From: Brachycybe producta
Lineage: Eukaryota > Arthropoda > Diplopoda > Playtdesmida > Andrognathidae
Direction: 5' to 3'
NCBI GenBank assembly: GCA_036925085.1
Contig: JAUPFP010000064.1
Coordinates: forward strand, 531,330 to 595,329
Length of the DNA: 64,000 nt
Below the pieces are notes generated by a model, which was given only the letters and a program-made list of their open reading frames with translations, had not been told where the DNA came from and searched no databases. The position numbers were made by a program, and so were the translations under genes. Of the stretch, positions 36,454 through 47,060 are shown piece by piece. Every line of letters starts with the position of its first letter. The stretch's first letter is position 1.

Positions 36454-37342
36454 TGCACCTGAGCGTTCAACGACAACATTCGTCGATTATATTGTGTCTC
36501 TCTCTCTCTCTCTTTCTTTCTTTCTGTACATGTGGGGTGGGTGTGTGTGTGTGTGAGCTAAAGAGACAATCAATGATGTTTTAGAAGGTTTTTTAGACTT
36601 TTTTTAGGTGTATTTTTTGCAAAAGTAGCAGACGTGGCATCGTCATCATTCATTTTCTTCTTCTTCGTATTCTGCATATTCGTGACTATAAGACAACAAG
36701 TTAAATGAAATTTTTAATTATATTTTATTTAAATTGAAGAGCAGTATTTTGTGAATTTCTTTTTTTTTTGTACAGATTTTTCAGGGTTTTTTTTTTAATT
36801 TTAAAACTTCAGTTTCGTTGTGTCTTGTGGTCCACATTCTCATCAATTTTGAATTTGACACAGAAAATGACCTTTTCCGGTGGTTTCGTGACATTATCTG
36901 GACTGTTTTTACTTCAATACATTCAGGTTTTGTAAAAAAAAGGTTCAAACTAGCACTATTTGCTTTTTTTTTTTTTTTTGCTTCTATATTGAAAATATTT
37001 CTTGTCATTACGATTCAATAGAAGTCTCGTGAACAGTAACGAGAGATTCAGTCGATTTTGTATTCCCACAATGAAGCATGTATTTTTGATTCCTCCAATT
37101 TAATGTCTCGATTTCACTTATGGTTGTTTCATTTGAGAATGTTATAAAACTGTCACCTTTGAAGTATTTTTTAACAATACAAAAAGTGGACACTGTCATG
37201 TTAATAGGCGCCGTTGTGGCGGCAGCGACGATTGTGGTGATGGACGCCTCGAAGTCGACATCTTTTACTTCGGTGGCGTTATTGGCTACATCGAGGTGTC
37301 GTCTGTTGTCGTCGTCGTATTGGCCGTTTTGTTTTGGCCGTC
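36454..37342 (+). other. Putative 5' leader region (may include an intron)
   Basis: Lies between the putative start site and the ATG at 37343. Contains a CT tract near 36499-36528, a TG tract, and long T runs near 36969-36980. Base composition rises sharply to GC-rich CG-containing sequence from about 37205, continuous with the coding exon, suggesting that 37.2-38.3 kb is the constrained exon. An upstream ATG at 37198 opens a 56-codon frame ending at 37368, overlapping the main start out of frame. Confidence 0.4.
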
Positions 37343-38337
37343 ATGCAGAAGTTACGAAGTACTTTTAAACGTTCTTACTCTCCAGTTGCCGTCGAAATGA
37401 AATCGCAGGACAGCCTCGAAGTTCCAAAACAAGTGCGATCTGCCTCTTTCGATGACATTGAGTTCAGTAAACAGAAGACAAAAGATCGTGGTGAACAGTT
37501 TTTAAAAGTACCCGGGGTACGAAACCAACGTTCCAAGTCGTTTGACTCTTCGACACCGGCGTCGTATCCGAGACGCGAACCGGACGGTTCTTTGGATGTT
37601 CCAAAATTAAAGAACCGACGTCGTTCTTCTGGAAGTGACAAGAGTTCTTCTGGATGTATTCATTGTTTTCTTTTAGATGAATATGCTAAAGAATGTGAAG
37701 AAAACAGAGAGGGTCCGTTGCGTCCTTACAGACTTTCCTACTCGTCTTCGGAGTCTTTGTCTCAGGACGAAGACTCTGACGACTCGAGTGGAGACGAATT
37801 ACCCGGAGGAGGTTGTAGTCGCTTGCCACTCGACTTGGGAGTTTCAAGTGACGTGGACACTTTCATCGGTGCCGAATTGAATCTTGGTGGCATTACGGTC
37901 ATTCTTTCTCCCAATTCTCCTAGCAATGAACAAACTGCTTTGTGTTTCCCTCCAGTTTTAGTTGCAGATGTCAGCTGTGAAGAGGTTTACCACGGAACAG
38001 AATCTTCTCTTCCGTCGAAGTCATCGTCTCTCGACGATGACGGGGCTACCATGTCACCCGTTTCGTCGAAGGGAGACGTCGAGGATTCGTTGGCGGGCGA
38101 AACCGTACTTTCGCTGCAAGTGCCCGTTTTACCTAAACAGCAAAGATCTGCTTCTGTCGATTCCAGTTTCACGAAAGTGCCAAATGTGGACGGTATGGGA
38201 CTATCTCCAGACGGGAACTTTCTTCTCGAGGTGCCGAAAGCTCAACGTTCTCGTTCGGTGGATATTGTCTTGCCGACGGAGGAACTGAGCTCGTATCGAG
38301 CAATGCCCTTGAGGACCTCACCGAGAAGCACTGTTCC
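37343..38337 (+). CDS. rdgA: First coding exon, eye-specific-type diacylglycerol kinase N-terminal region (partial gene)
   Basis: Encodes 331 residues plus two bases. I chose the ATG at 37343 (MQKLRSTFKRS...) because the resemblance to the family begins there; the frame is open slightly upstream without another ATG. The exon has clear coding character: GC-richer than its surroundings, no low-complexity decay, and a long open frame. The protein is a Ser/Arg-rich disordered region with five repeats of a 'VP...RSxS(F/V)D'-like motif: SLEVPKQVRSASFD (24-37), LKVP..RNQRSKSFD (54-68), LDVPKLKNRRRSSGSD (84-99), LQVP..QQRSASVD (about 258-273) and LLEVPKAQRSRSVD (about 294-307). It also has CIHC at 105-108 and an acidic Ser/Asp cluster around 130-150. 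From memory this matches the extended N-termini of arthropod RdgA-type diacylglycerol kinases, which phosphorylate diacylglycerol to phosphatidic acid in phototransduction. The C1, catalytic and ankyrin parts are not in view. Identity is moderately sure; exon status is highly sure. Confidence 0.62.
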
Positions 38338-38343
38338 GTAAGT
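38338..38343 (+). other. Consensus 5' splice donor GTAAGT
   Basis: CC|GTAAGT ends the coding exon in phase 2. The TAA at 38339-38341 that closes the ORF overlaps this donor, so it is probably an intronic stop rather than the protein's end. The protein would otherwise stop without any enzymatic domain. Confidence 0.75.
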
Positions 38344-39383
38344 CTATATAGAACTATTGCCCTATTTGGTTGCAAAATATACAAATGCAAGAAAACAATG
38401 GAATAGAACTTAGGATGTTCCCCCTTTTTTGAAAATTGTTTCAGAAATTAAAAGATTGACCAACAAAATTACGAAGAAAACTAAGCAGCTGAACTGCAAC
38501 TTGAACCCTCACAACCATGGGTTCCAACACAGAAAAATGTTGTTTTATTGAGTCGAAGTTTAAATGTGTAGTTGAATTTCTTCTTGAATTTAAGTCTTAA
38601 TTAGGTGTGAAATTATCACAAACTCGAGTGTAAAAACTCAAGCATCAAGATTTTTAGTGATGTTTTCCACACCTGAAACTTTTGCAAAAACTTCCGTTGG
38701 CAAAGTTGTGTCACACGCTGAGGTGTCTATAGTGACAACTTTGTGTTCTACTGCAATAATAACATGAACATGTTTCACACTATATAAAAACACATTCATT
38801 TGCATATCAACAATGCAAACATGTACTTCTGTGGAAACTGTGCAATTGCTTTTATATATTAATGCACAGTGCACATTTATGTATTATTCAAGATATACTG
38901 TATATGGAAGATATATGACATTCATGCATTACTCAATCTATATTTTATTAGTATAGGAGAGATAGAGAGTAATTCTTTTTTATATATACAGTATATAAGG
39001 CCTAATATAAACCTTCAGTTTTTATGAGACAGATTCGTTTCTAACGTAATATTCTCATCACACTCTGAAACATTGGTTTCCCAAGTGTCACTGTGACGAT
39101 GTAATACGCTTAATACATATTCAGATATGCTTTTATTTTCAATGGGATTGAATTCTTGGGTATCTTCTTTAGTTAGTTGGAATTTGTTTTTCATCATGGG
39201 TAAAATGGAACACTTTTTACATCCGTTGTTATGGGGGGGGGGCGGGTGGTTGGTATGGTGGCGCCAACATTTTAATTTTGGTCGTGTCATCATGTGTGTG
39301 TGTGTTTAGATATGTTGCTTACAAGTGTGTATGTGTGTTTGTGCTATACTTGCAACCGGTGTGGATTTTAATCTATGAAGGCC
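38344..39383. other. Probable intron, no recognised element
   Basis: AT-rich with TATACTGTATATGG/TATACAGTATATAAG patches near 38891 and 38986 and a poly-G run near 39232-39242. No exon recognised. Confidence 0.5.
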
Positions 39384-39585
39384 GGCCCTAAACGTAACGT
39401 TTAACTGCACATGTCTACCGTTCTTTACCGCACGGTTCTTGTCAGAAAATACTTCGAATTAGTGATTTCACTAATTCTATTAATGACGTCACTAATTCAA
39501 ATAGGGATATCACTAATTTGAAGTATTTTTTTTTACATGAACGGCGCGACATAAAACGGTAGACATTTGCAGTCAAATTTGCCCA
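39384..39585. mobile_element. MITE with long arms and a CACTAATT repeat core
   Basis: The arms of about 80 bp share TGTCTACCG and AATACTTCRAATTAGTGAT in inverted orientation. The ends are GGCCCTAAAC and the inverse of GGGCAAATTTGACTGCAAAT. The core carries three CACTAATT(C/T) units around a TGACGTCA-like site. Non-coding. Confidence 0.75.
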
Positions 39586-39769
39586 GTTAACAAATGTGTT
39601 TGTTTTTTACGTACAAATATTTGAATTTGATTTTGAAAAATGACTCTGCAAGCAGCCATAAAGGCCTATTGGCAGAGGGACAAGAGTCCAAGTGCAGCAT
39701 AGAGAATGCATTGTCAATATGTAATATATACGTACAAGAATGTGTGTTGTTGTTATCCTTCCTTGCATG

Positions 39770-40293
39770 TAGTGATGGACAATTTCGTGAAATTTATTTT
39801 GTCGAAAAATATTTTGTGAAATTTATGAAAAGTTGTGAAATCTATTAAAAACCTCTATAAATAAAATAGAAAATAAATGCATCGATTTACATATAACTTT
39901 GTGTACTATCTAGGTATATATCATAAATTCCTCACAAAATGTGACTAATGATGATAGAGTAATAAAAGGTTAGTCACATAATTAACGTTAACAATGAAAT
40001 TACTGTTATAATTAAATGTTAAAAATTCACGTAAAAATGTTTCGTTTTGGAGATGTCACATGAGTAACCTTTGTTACATCATACCATGTGATACGGCATT
40101 ATTATGATTGCAAGCAAGTTTAAAATACGCTTATGAACCAACTACAGTCGCCATTGTGACATATTTTTTTTACTTCGGTACATGGGTCCACACATTTTCT
40201 AAATAAATTTCACGATATTTGTTTGTAGTATTTCAGTGAGATAAATTACGAGTGTACATAATTATGTGAAATAATTTCACTGGCACATCACTA
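39770..40293. mobile_element. hAT-like non-autonomous element
   Basis: The ends TAGTGATGGACAATTTCGTG and the inverse of TAGTGATGTGCCAGTGAAAT are of TAGTGATG type, recalled for hAT elements. The flanks CTTGCATG and CTTGCAAC match at 6 of 8 positions, a decayed 8-bp duplication. About 524 bp; the interior repeats TTTCGTGAAATT/GTGAAATTTATG-type motifs. No transposase. Confidence 0.75.
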
Positions 40294-40413
40294 CTTGCAA
40301 CTGTTTTTGTATACTTGCAAAAGTGTGTGTTCTAATACTGTGTATGTGCAAGAACACGGGTTGTTCAGTGCGTCAAGCGTGTGTGGTACGCGTGTGTCGT
40401 ATTAAGTTATTAT

Positions 40414-40800
40414 TAGGGCTCGGATCTTTATGCAATATCAAGCACAGTGTTTCTCAATTTGTGGCCCAATGTATGCCCTCGGGCATGAGTGGCCTAAAGC
40501 CTATTGGCGGGTGGGCCGTGGTAGTTATTTGCCCAAGTACCAATTGTGAACAAACCGTCATCATTAGAGCAACTGTAATTATGCTTTATCTATTCATAAA
40601 AGGCTTGTTAAAGGCTAGATGCCTGGTTACTATCAGTTGTCAACTACTGTTGTAGCCTCTAACCGATCAATGTCTTTTATTGAAAAATACAATTATTGGT
40701 TGAACTAAACGGGATTGTTACTTCACAATTGGCACTTCACTTTGTGCCACATGCAGATTGAGAAACATTTGCTTTATTTTGCATAAAAATCCTAGTCCTA
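40414..40800. mobile_element. hAT-like MITE, copy 1, with intact 8-bp duplication
   Basis: The terminal repeats TAGGGCTCGGATCTTTATGC and the inverse of TAGGACTAGGATTTTTATGC are followed by TTTCTCAATYTG blocks. It is flanked by a perfect GTTATTAT duplication (40406-40413 and 40801-40808). 387 bp. The 110-residue ORF at 40323-40655 runs through the element boundary and is not taken as a gene. Confidence 0.88.
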
Positions 40801-41381
40801 GTTATTATGAAGTATGTGGTTTCTACTTTCAAAAGTTCTTGTGTTGTTGTTGTTCTTCTTGCAAAAAAAGTGTTTGTGCCATTTGCAAGAATTGTGTTGT
40901 GTCTACTAGCAAGTACATGTGTATGTTATGTGTGTGTGGATACTTTATTTAAAAGAGTGTGTACGCACTTCCATTTTACTCATGATTGTGTGCATGTGTG
41001 TAATATGCTTGTAATCCTTGCATGCGCAGATGTGGGTTTCTCTTTGAAAATTCTTCTATAATTTCGTTCCATCTTCCAAATAATGGATTGTCAATCCATA
41101 TAGTCTTTATAAAGCTTTTTTTTTTCAAGAGATTTTAATGAGAAAAAAATGGTTTCAAGCGTATTGGAATAATGAAAAAAAGAAAGTTCTAGTAGTATAG
41201 TATACATATATATATATATATAGAATATCCTAATTTTGGTCATGAACTTCTTTCTGTATCTTATCCAATCTATCCATCTCTCTTTAGAAATCCTGTTGAG
41301 AGTTAGTTCCTTATATATTTAAGTTGAACGTTAATTAATGAATATCCTGAAGATGAGGAGGAAGAAAAACCAAATTATTTT
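40801..41381. other. Non-genic DNA
   Basis: Cysteine/valine-rich ORFs at 40758-41061 follow TGTG/TTGTTG-rich sequence and look like low-complexity artefacts. A short TA tract lies near 41205-41221. Confidence 0.45.
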
Positions 41382-41475
41382 GTACTACTACTACTACTAC
41401 TACTAGCACTACTACTACTACTACTACTACTAGTAGTAGTAGTAGTAGTAGTAGTAGTACTAGTAGTACTACTAC
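41382..41475. repeat. Palindromic triplet repeat (CTA)n/(TAG)n
   Basis: A run of ACT/CTA triplets switches at about 41430 to AGT/TAG triplets and then back, so the halves are reverse complements and can fold as a long hairpin. Confidence 0.9.
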
Positions 41476-41886
41476 AACGGTATAATTTCTTTTTTATTTC
41501 ATCTGGTTGTGAGCATAAAAAAGCATTAGTGACATTAAAAAGGGACATTAAAAATGAATGTCGTTTGTGTGGAATGGTGGAGGCTTGTATCTGAGGAGGA
41601 GGGTAGTTGATCTTCCTATCTTTTTTATCTTTGGTTTGTAATTAAATTGGGATGTCTTTATTTAATTTCGAGGGACCAACCGACTTATTACGAATCAAAC
41701 TGATGAATTCCTTAGTGATTTTCACTTCATAATTTTTTTTAAAGCTATTCTTGGTTTCATCTTGCTGCTCGTTTTATGTTTTGTCAGCATTCTTCTCTTA
41801 CAATAAGATAAAAATTTATCCTCTTATTTTTTCATCATCAATTTTCCATTTGGTTAAAACTGGTTTAACCCTTTAATTTGTTCATT
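41476..41886. other. Non-genic DNA
   Basis: No gene or repeat recognised. Confidence 0.5.
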
Positions 41887-42095
41887 GAGGCATGTTACAC
41901 GGGGTACTACTTATCGCTATAGAAGTGTCGATATAGTGTATCTTCTATGCAGGCTTCACAATTAATGCATAGGGGAGTCTCATATCGCAAGACGAATTGG
42001 AAATAAAGGGTTCTGGACCCTGTGGAGCCTGCGTAGGAGGACATACATTATATCGACACTTCTAGCGAGATAAGTGGTTTCGAGTAACGTCCCTC
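41887..42095. mobile_element. MITE with about 65-bp terminal inverted repeats
   Basis: The arms share GTTAC, ACTTATC, AGAAGTGTCGATATARTGTA and YGCAGGCT in inverted orientation with scattered mismatches. About 209 bp, non-coding. No clear target duplication, so the superfamily is open. Confidence 0.75.
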
Positions 42096-42926
42096 GTTGT
42101 TGAATTTGTCAGCCAGGGGAGAGAGAGAAAAAAAATGTACCACGTTGAAATGTAGTTAAATTATGAGATGAATTGTCATCAAAGACAAAGAGGGAGAGAG
42201 GGGATGGGGGAAGAGATACGAGATAGTAACTTGTAACTTTACTCCTTCTGTAACTCATGTTTAAAAAAAATTTGCGTAAATGATCCATAATTAATGAGCA
42301 ATTAATATAAAACTCATCTCTGAAAGTAAGCACACCGTTTTATTGTTACTTTTGAAAGGTTTTTATTATATGAACAACGGCAATGCCATTTGTAGGCCTA
42401 TGTGTTTGTTTTTGCAATGTTGCAACCCCTCTGAGGTTACTTACATTAACCTATTGAACTCAATTGCAACTGTTTTAATTGGCTAATTTAGTAATTTTAA
42501 TTTAGTGTGTGTGTGTACCTTGTGTAATATCTAAAAGGCACCATGGATCCATTTTGTTGTTGTATTGTGTAAATGCTTTCATGGTGATGAATGCTGAAGG
42601 TTTGTGTGCCCTGTGGGGAATGGTTGTGTATTAAATTTTGGATGTGTTCAGGGGTTGTTGGTTGTACCAGCTTCTCTTTCTGTATGTATGTATGCATTGG
42701 AGAACGCATTGCTGTGAACGACCGCTGGACGAAATGATTCATGAAGCATTTGAAAACGTGTACCGGTCTGTAGTTTGTTTGAAATTGACGCCCTTCGCTC
42801 CTGTAGTTAAAGTTAGACGAGTGAAAGAATTGAAATTTGGAGCAGAAGACGATTTGCTAAGAGGAATTACAGTCTAGCAATTCGTTAATGTATAACTTGG
42901 GTAATGCGTTTTAATTTATTCATAAA
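42096..42926. other. Non-genic DNA
   Basis: A 79-residue plus-strand ORF at 42638-42877 has fairly normal composition in its second half (MIHEAFENVYRSVVCLKL) but no recognisable family and no good splice context, so it is left unannotated. Confidence 0.4.
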
Positions 42927-43393
42927 TAGGACTCGGATTTTTATGCAATATCAAGCATATGTTTCTCAATTTGTGGCTCCAAGTGCTGATTTTCACTAAT
43001 CATAAAAAAAGCTAGTTAAAGCCTCTTAAAGAAGATGTTAGTTAACTGGTTACTATAAGTTGTCAACTAAGAGTTCTAGTTTTTGATGAAAAAGAAAATC
43101 ATAATTGTTGGCTGATCTAAACTCCATTTTTTTTTACTCCTGAAAAAGCGCCGACCGATTTCAGTCGGTTAGGATCCGGCAGAGAGCGTCGGCAACCCGG
43201 GGCCCACTTTTGGTCACCGTGGCCTAATCTGGGCTGACTGTGGTCAGAACTGACTACGGTGGCCATACGTTGAGAACGGTAAAAAAAGTTACGCCCCGGG
43301 GGCGTAAACCCCCCTACCCCCGACAAAATTATGACTTTTTTACTTCACAATTGGTTCTTGGGCCATGCACATAGAGATACATCCTACTCGTAA
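42927..43393. mobile_element. hAT-like MITE, copy 2, with a GC-rich insertion
   Basis: Same family as 40414-40800: the left end TAGGACTCGGATTTTTATGC and ATATCAAGCA block are nearly identical, and the inner TTACTTCACAATTGG block recurs at about 43340. The right end is shortened. Copy 1 lacks the roughly 210-bp block at 43121-43331. Confidence 0.75.
43121..43331. other. GC-rich nested insertion of unknown type
   Basis: About 210 bp, strikingly GC-rich against the AT-rich surroundings and absent from the related hAT copy. Contains hairpins ACCGATTTCAGTCGGT and CGCCCCGGGGGCG and a TTTACGCC/GGCGTAAA pair. No ORF domain. A similar GGGTCTGGGGGCACAGCCCCC motif occurs at about 46148 in another repeat. 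Origin unknown. Confidence 0.55.
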
Positions 43394-43597
43394 ATTAAAA
43401 TGCATTCTTAAAGTGTTGCTATTTAGTAATATGACTAGATTTTTAATTTTTAACATCTTTAGATATTATTGATAGTTTTCAGAAAAATAGTAAACAAGAA
43501 AATTAAACAGAAACATGGTTATTTATGATACTCGCTTTTATAAAAAAAAAGGTCTAAAAAGTAAGAAGAAACAAAGCCTAATCCCCTTTTGTGTTGC

Positions 43598-43740
43598 TTG
43601 GGTACTGGTTAGTGTCTCAGGCAGCTGAGACCATGGTAAGTGTTGGTCATAAGTTCGATCCCCGTGCAGCGGGAATTAATTTTCAAATATTTCAGAAGGT
43701 GACGGTAAACAAACAAACAATTTATGATAATCATAAGTTA
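43598..43740 (+). mobile_element. tRNA-derived SINE head (putative)
   Basis: CTTGGGTACTGGTTAGTGTC resembles the RNA polymerase III A box region of a tRNA, and GTTCGATCC at about 43653-43661 fits the B box (GWTCRANNC) at a normal distance downstream, followed by CCCG closing a T-arm-like stem. It does not fold as a complete functional tRNA, so a tRNA-derived SINE is more likely. The 3' end is uncertain and may run into the MITE at 43774. Confidence 0.5.
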
Positions 43741-43773
43741 CTTCCAGTCATTCCTAGCCATCTATCGTGGAAC

Positions 43774-43990
43774 GGACTAAACATTAGTCGCTAGGTGACC
43801 TTACACTTCAGAACTGTAGGTTACTGAGTGAACTACACTTAAACTTATATCAGTGATTAGGTGTGGGGTACGTTAAATTAAGCTTGTTGCAAGGGAATGC
43901 AAAAAAGTATTGGTCACTATGAGCCACAGTTCTTTTCCAAATTGCTATCTGAAAGTGTAGGTCACCTAGTCACGTACGATTAGTCTGTCC
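43774..43990. mobile_element. MITE family E, copy 1
   Basis: Starts GGACTAAACATTAGTCG and ends with the inverse CGATTAGTCTGTCC. Both subterminal regions carry CTAGGTGACC/GGTCACCTAG with TGTAGGT. The interior block GTTAAATTAAGCTTGTTGCA recurs in copy 2. Confidence 0.7.
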
Positions 43991-46045
43991 CCTTCCATTG
44001 TCTGTTGCTTTTAGTAATTATTTGACTGAAGTCGATTGCAAACAAAACTGACCAAAGTTTTCAAATGCTCGCTCCCTCTCCAAACAGTGGGTTCTGAAAT
44101 TGACTTTGTGCGTATTTATCTCTCGTTTTTGAAATTAAATCTTCTTATTGAAACTCTATATTGAAGATTTCTGAGAATTATGTGCGTATGTTTTTTTTTA
44201 TTCACCATTCCATTTGAAAGAGCACATTGAAGGGAAACATAACGCACGTTTGACTGCTGATGTGACACTTTTTTATTCTTCTTTTTTAGAAGTTCACTTG
44301 TAATATTCTTTTTTTTTATCGTAGACCAACATAAAAATTCATAACTTTTTTTTGTGTGTGTGGAGGGTCGTGTTCCCCACTGAGAGTATTTTACTACAAA
44401 AAAGACGTGGTATTTTTTCACGATACATCACTTTCTTTCTCTCTTTTTCTGTATTAAAACATTGACTCCTCCTTCACTTCTCATCTTTTGCTTCCTTTCA
44501 AACTTCATAACAAAATATGAATTTCGCTTCTGACAATAATAATAAAAAAATATTCATAACAAAAGATATAGCCCTCCCTTTTGTGTGTTATGTCTGTTTT
44601 TTTTATCTGATTTTTTCTTTTTTAGATTTTCCGGAAATTTTTGTTCTTGGAATCATTATTTTTTTGTGGAATTCTTAGAAGGTCCTATTTCCCCCCCCCC
44701 CCCCCCCCCTCCTCCCTCTATTTCTATTGATTTGAACTTATATAGCGCACCAGAGTTTTCTAAATAGTCCAATTCCACATTCTCATTCCAATCTGAGAAT
44801 TGTGTATGAATGTGTAGCCCATTGAGACAGTTTTATGGGGTCTCAATATGACCAAGGGACCACTGAGTCTTGATATATTCAAGAGTGTTTTTCTATTGAC
44901 ACACACACATACTGTATGTACTGTACATAAAATACAAGTACTGTAGGCCTACCATCTTAAATGGCAGCCACCGTGAGGTGAGTGGCACCTGTTTACTTTT
45001 AATATTTGATGTTCTGTGTGATCAACAACCACCGGTCAGTGCTGTTGAGTGTAGACAGTCGCCAGTTTTATCATACCTAATAAATAATGATGAAGTCGTT
45101 TACTTGTGCCCAACTCATTTATACTTTGAGTTAACTATTCGGAAACTTGTGGCTGGAAGAATGAAGTTTCTAATTTTGTAAACCATAGATGTTGCTATTG
45201 TCATTCTATATGTTTAAGAACGTTTGGATGAGTGTTTCGCAAACTTTTTTCAATGGCGGACCACTAGATAAGCTGTCCGTGCAGATGTGGACCACATACC
45301 TTAAAAAACCGACGTCGCATGCACTGGTGGCACACTTCGTTAGCCTCATTTTAGAATTTATAGTGGCGTAGTTGAATGTACTCGATCGTGTCTCGTTTCA
45401 TACCAAACCAGTAGAAGCGCGAGCGCAGACGGACGTTGGAATTTTTTGAACACCCCAAAGTGACCACCTTCAGAGCTGTCGTGTAGGTTCTGCAAGCAGA
45501 ACGCTTGACATGGCCGCGGTTATGTCAAACAGTTATTGTTGACTTTGTTGACTAGATTCTGCTTTTTTTAAACTTCCGTTCTGACAGCTTGAGTGTAAAA
45601 AATATATTTTCTCTATGGTCCTCCCATGTATGCGGACCACGAAACATTGGTTTGGATGGTATGTGTGCAACCTTTTTTCAATGTAGCTACAAATGTGGCG
45701 ATTGAAAAGCGTAATTCGCCACACCCATACAAACTGTGAAATTGAACGAATTATTGTTAACGAATTATATAAGCCTACTATATAATTAATTAATTAGTTA
45801 CAAATAAATCTCAGTTAAAAATCATCAAGCACAATTGATTGAAATAATTTGTTCAAATTGGAATCACAATTTTTACGGTTATACAAGTTATAGAAATTTT
45901 AGTTGATTGTCCTATGTTTTTACAAGAAAAAAGCTTCGTTACTTGTAATAGAAAAATGTATTAATATATATTAAAAAAATGTGGTAAAATGAAAATCGTC
46001 ACACTTTCTTGAGAAATCGCCACAAGTGATACCTGGCCACTACGT
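43991..46045. other. Non-genic DNA with possible eroded hAT ends
   Basis: Poly-C near 44692-44710. Near 45230 a GTGTTTCGCAAACTTTTTTC/GCGGACCAC terminus and near 45610-45650 GCGGACCACGAAACATTGG suggest a degraded hAT-type element of about 400 bp, too eroded to delimit. No gene recognised. Confidence 0.4.
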
Positions 46046-46257
46046 GGAACAGACATATGTCATACGGTGACTTACACTTTAGAACATTATACTTTTTTAT
46101 ACCGGCGATTATGTGGGGTTATGGTAAATTAAGCTCGTTACAGGGGGTCTGGGGGCACAGCCCCCCCCCCCCCCAGAATGTAAAAAAAAAGTGTAGGTAA
46201 CTGAGTGACCTGCAGTTTAAAGTGTAGGTCACCTAGTGACCTACGATTAGTCGGTCC
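46046..46257. mobile_element. MITE family E, copy 2
   Basis: Shares the GTRAATTAAGCTYGTT block and the right end GTGACCTACGATTAGTCGGTCC with copy 1 at 43774-43990. Carries a poly-C tract after GGGGTCTGGGGGCACAG at about 46146-46173 that copy 1 lacks. Confidence 0.7.
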
Positions 46258-46340
46258 GCAACTAGGCTGCCCCACTTGTGATGAGCAAATCAGTATGCAT
46301 ATATACTGTAACTGGCTGTCTAATTATTAAACATCAGACC

Positions 46341-46468
46341 CGGTATTCACAACTGTAGATATGCAGACAAGGAATCCATATCTCTATTTAAATCAGTGGT
46401 TAAGTCTATGGATGTAGGCTAGAGATAGTGATTTATTTCTATCCGCATATCGACAGTTGTGAATATGG
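46341..46468. repeat. MITE-like inverted repeat
   Basis: CGGTATTCACAACTGTAGAT at the left faces ATCGACAGTTGTGAATATGG at the right. The arms are about 26 bp with a few mismatches, 128 bp in all. Confidence 0.7.
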
Positions 46469-46639
46469 TGGTGGCAGATGTGCCGATGTACATTTTTTGA
46501 CGTTTGATAAAAGAGCTATAAACAACGCATATTATTGAAGGGAAAAGATAGGAGGGATCGGTTTTAAACGGTTTTTTTAAAAAAATAAAAGGGCAATAAA
46601 CTGAGATCTTAAAATCAGCATTCTGTAGTGTAGACTCTG

Positions 46640-47060
46640 TCACGCACTCGATCAAACGCGCACGCACTATCACACAATACATAGTTCAGAACGCAAGCAC
46701 TGTCGCATACTTACAACACAGTCATACTGTGTCACAAGTACACTAATAACAATCAAACACACGCAGAACATATACTCAATCACGTAAAACACTATCACGC
46801 TTAGACTCACAACTTGGCACTGAACGCTCAGACACAGGGACACACGACACTCGTAAACACAAGACACACTCAGATACAGATACACACATGGCGCTTGTAA
46901 ACATAAGACAGAACACTCAAACACAGTGAGACAAATGACACTCGTAAACACACAGTACTCCAGGACATAGTATAGGGACACAAATGACACTCGTAAAAAA
47001 GACACTCAGACATAGGGACACTCGTGTCACTCGTAAACATAAGACAGAGGGCACTTGTAA
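46640..47060. repeat. Degenerate minisatellite (GACACTCGTAAACA-type units)
   Basis: Irregular tandem array in which ACACTCGTAAACA, ACTCAGACA and AGGGACAC blocks recur at uneven intervals, strongest between 46840 and 47050. The Cys/Val-rich minus-strand ORFs across it are by-products. A related CACAAGACACAAACACTCG stretch follows at about 47364-47440. Confidence 0.75.

Noticed and set aside
37334-37342. Start of the coding exon at TTG 37334
   Set aside because: A non-ATG start is unlikely; the ATG at 37343 fits the family N-terminus and has a purine at -3.
38339-38341. True stop codon of the 37343 ORF
   Set aside because: It lies inside a perfect GTAAGT donor and would leave a protein without any functional domain.
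42638-42877. A second exon of the kinase gene
   Set aside because: No C1 or kinase motif, no strong acceptor in the required phase, and no recognisable homology.
43598-43670. Functional tRNA gene
   Set aside because: A and B box-like sequences exist but acceptor and anticodon stems do not pair convincingly.
46640-47060. CRISPR array
   Set aside because: Repeats are irregular in length and sequence and the window is eukaryotic.
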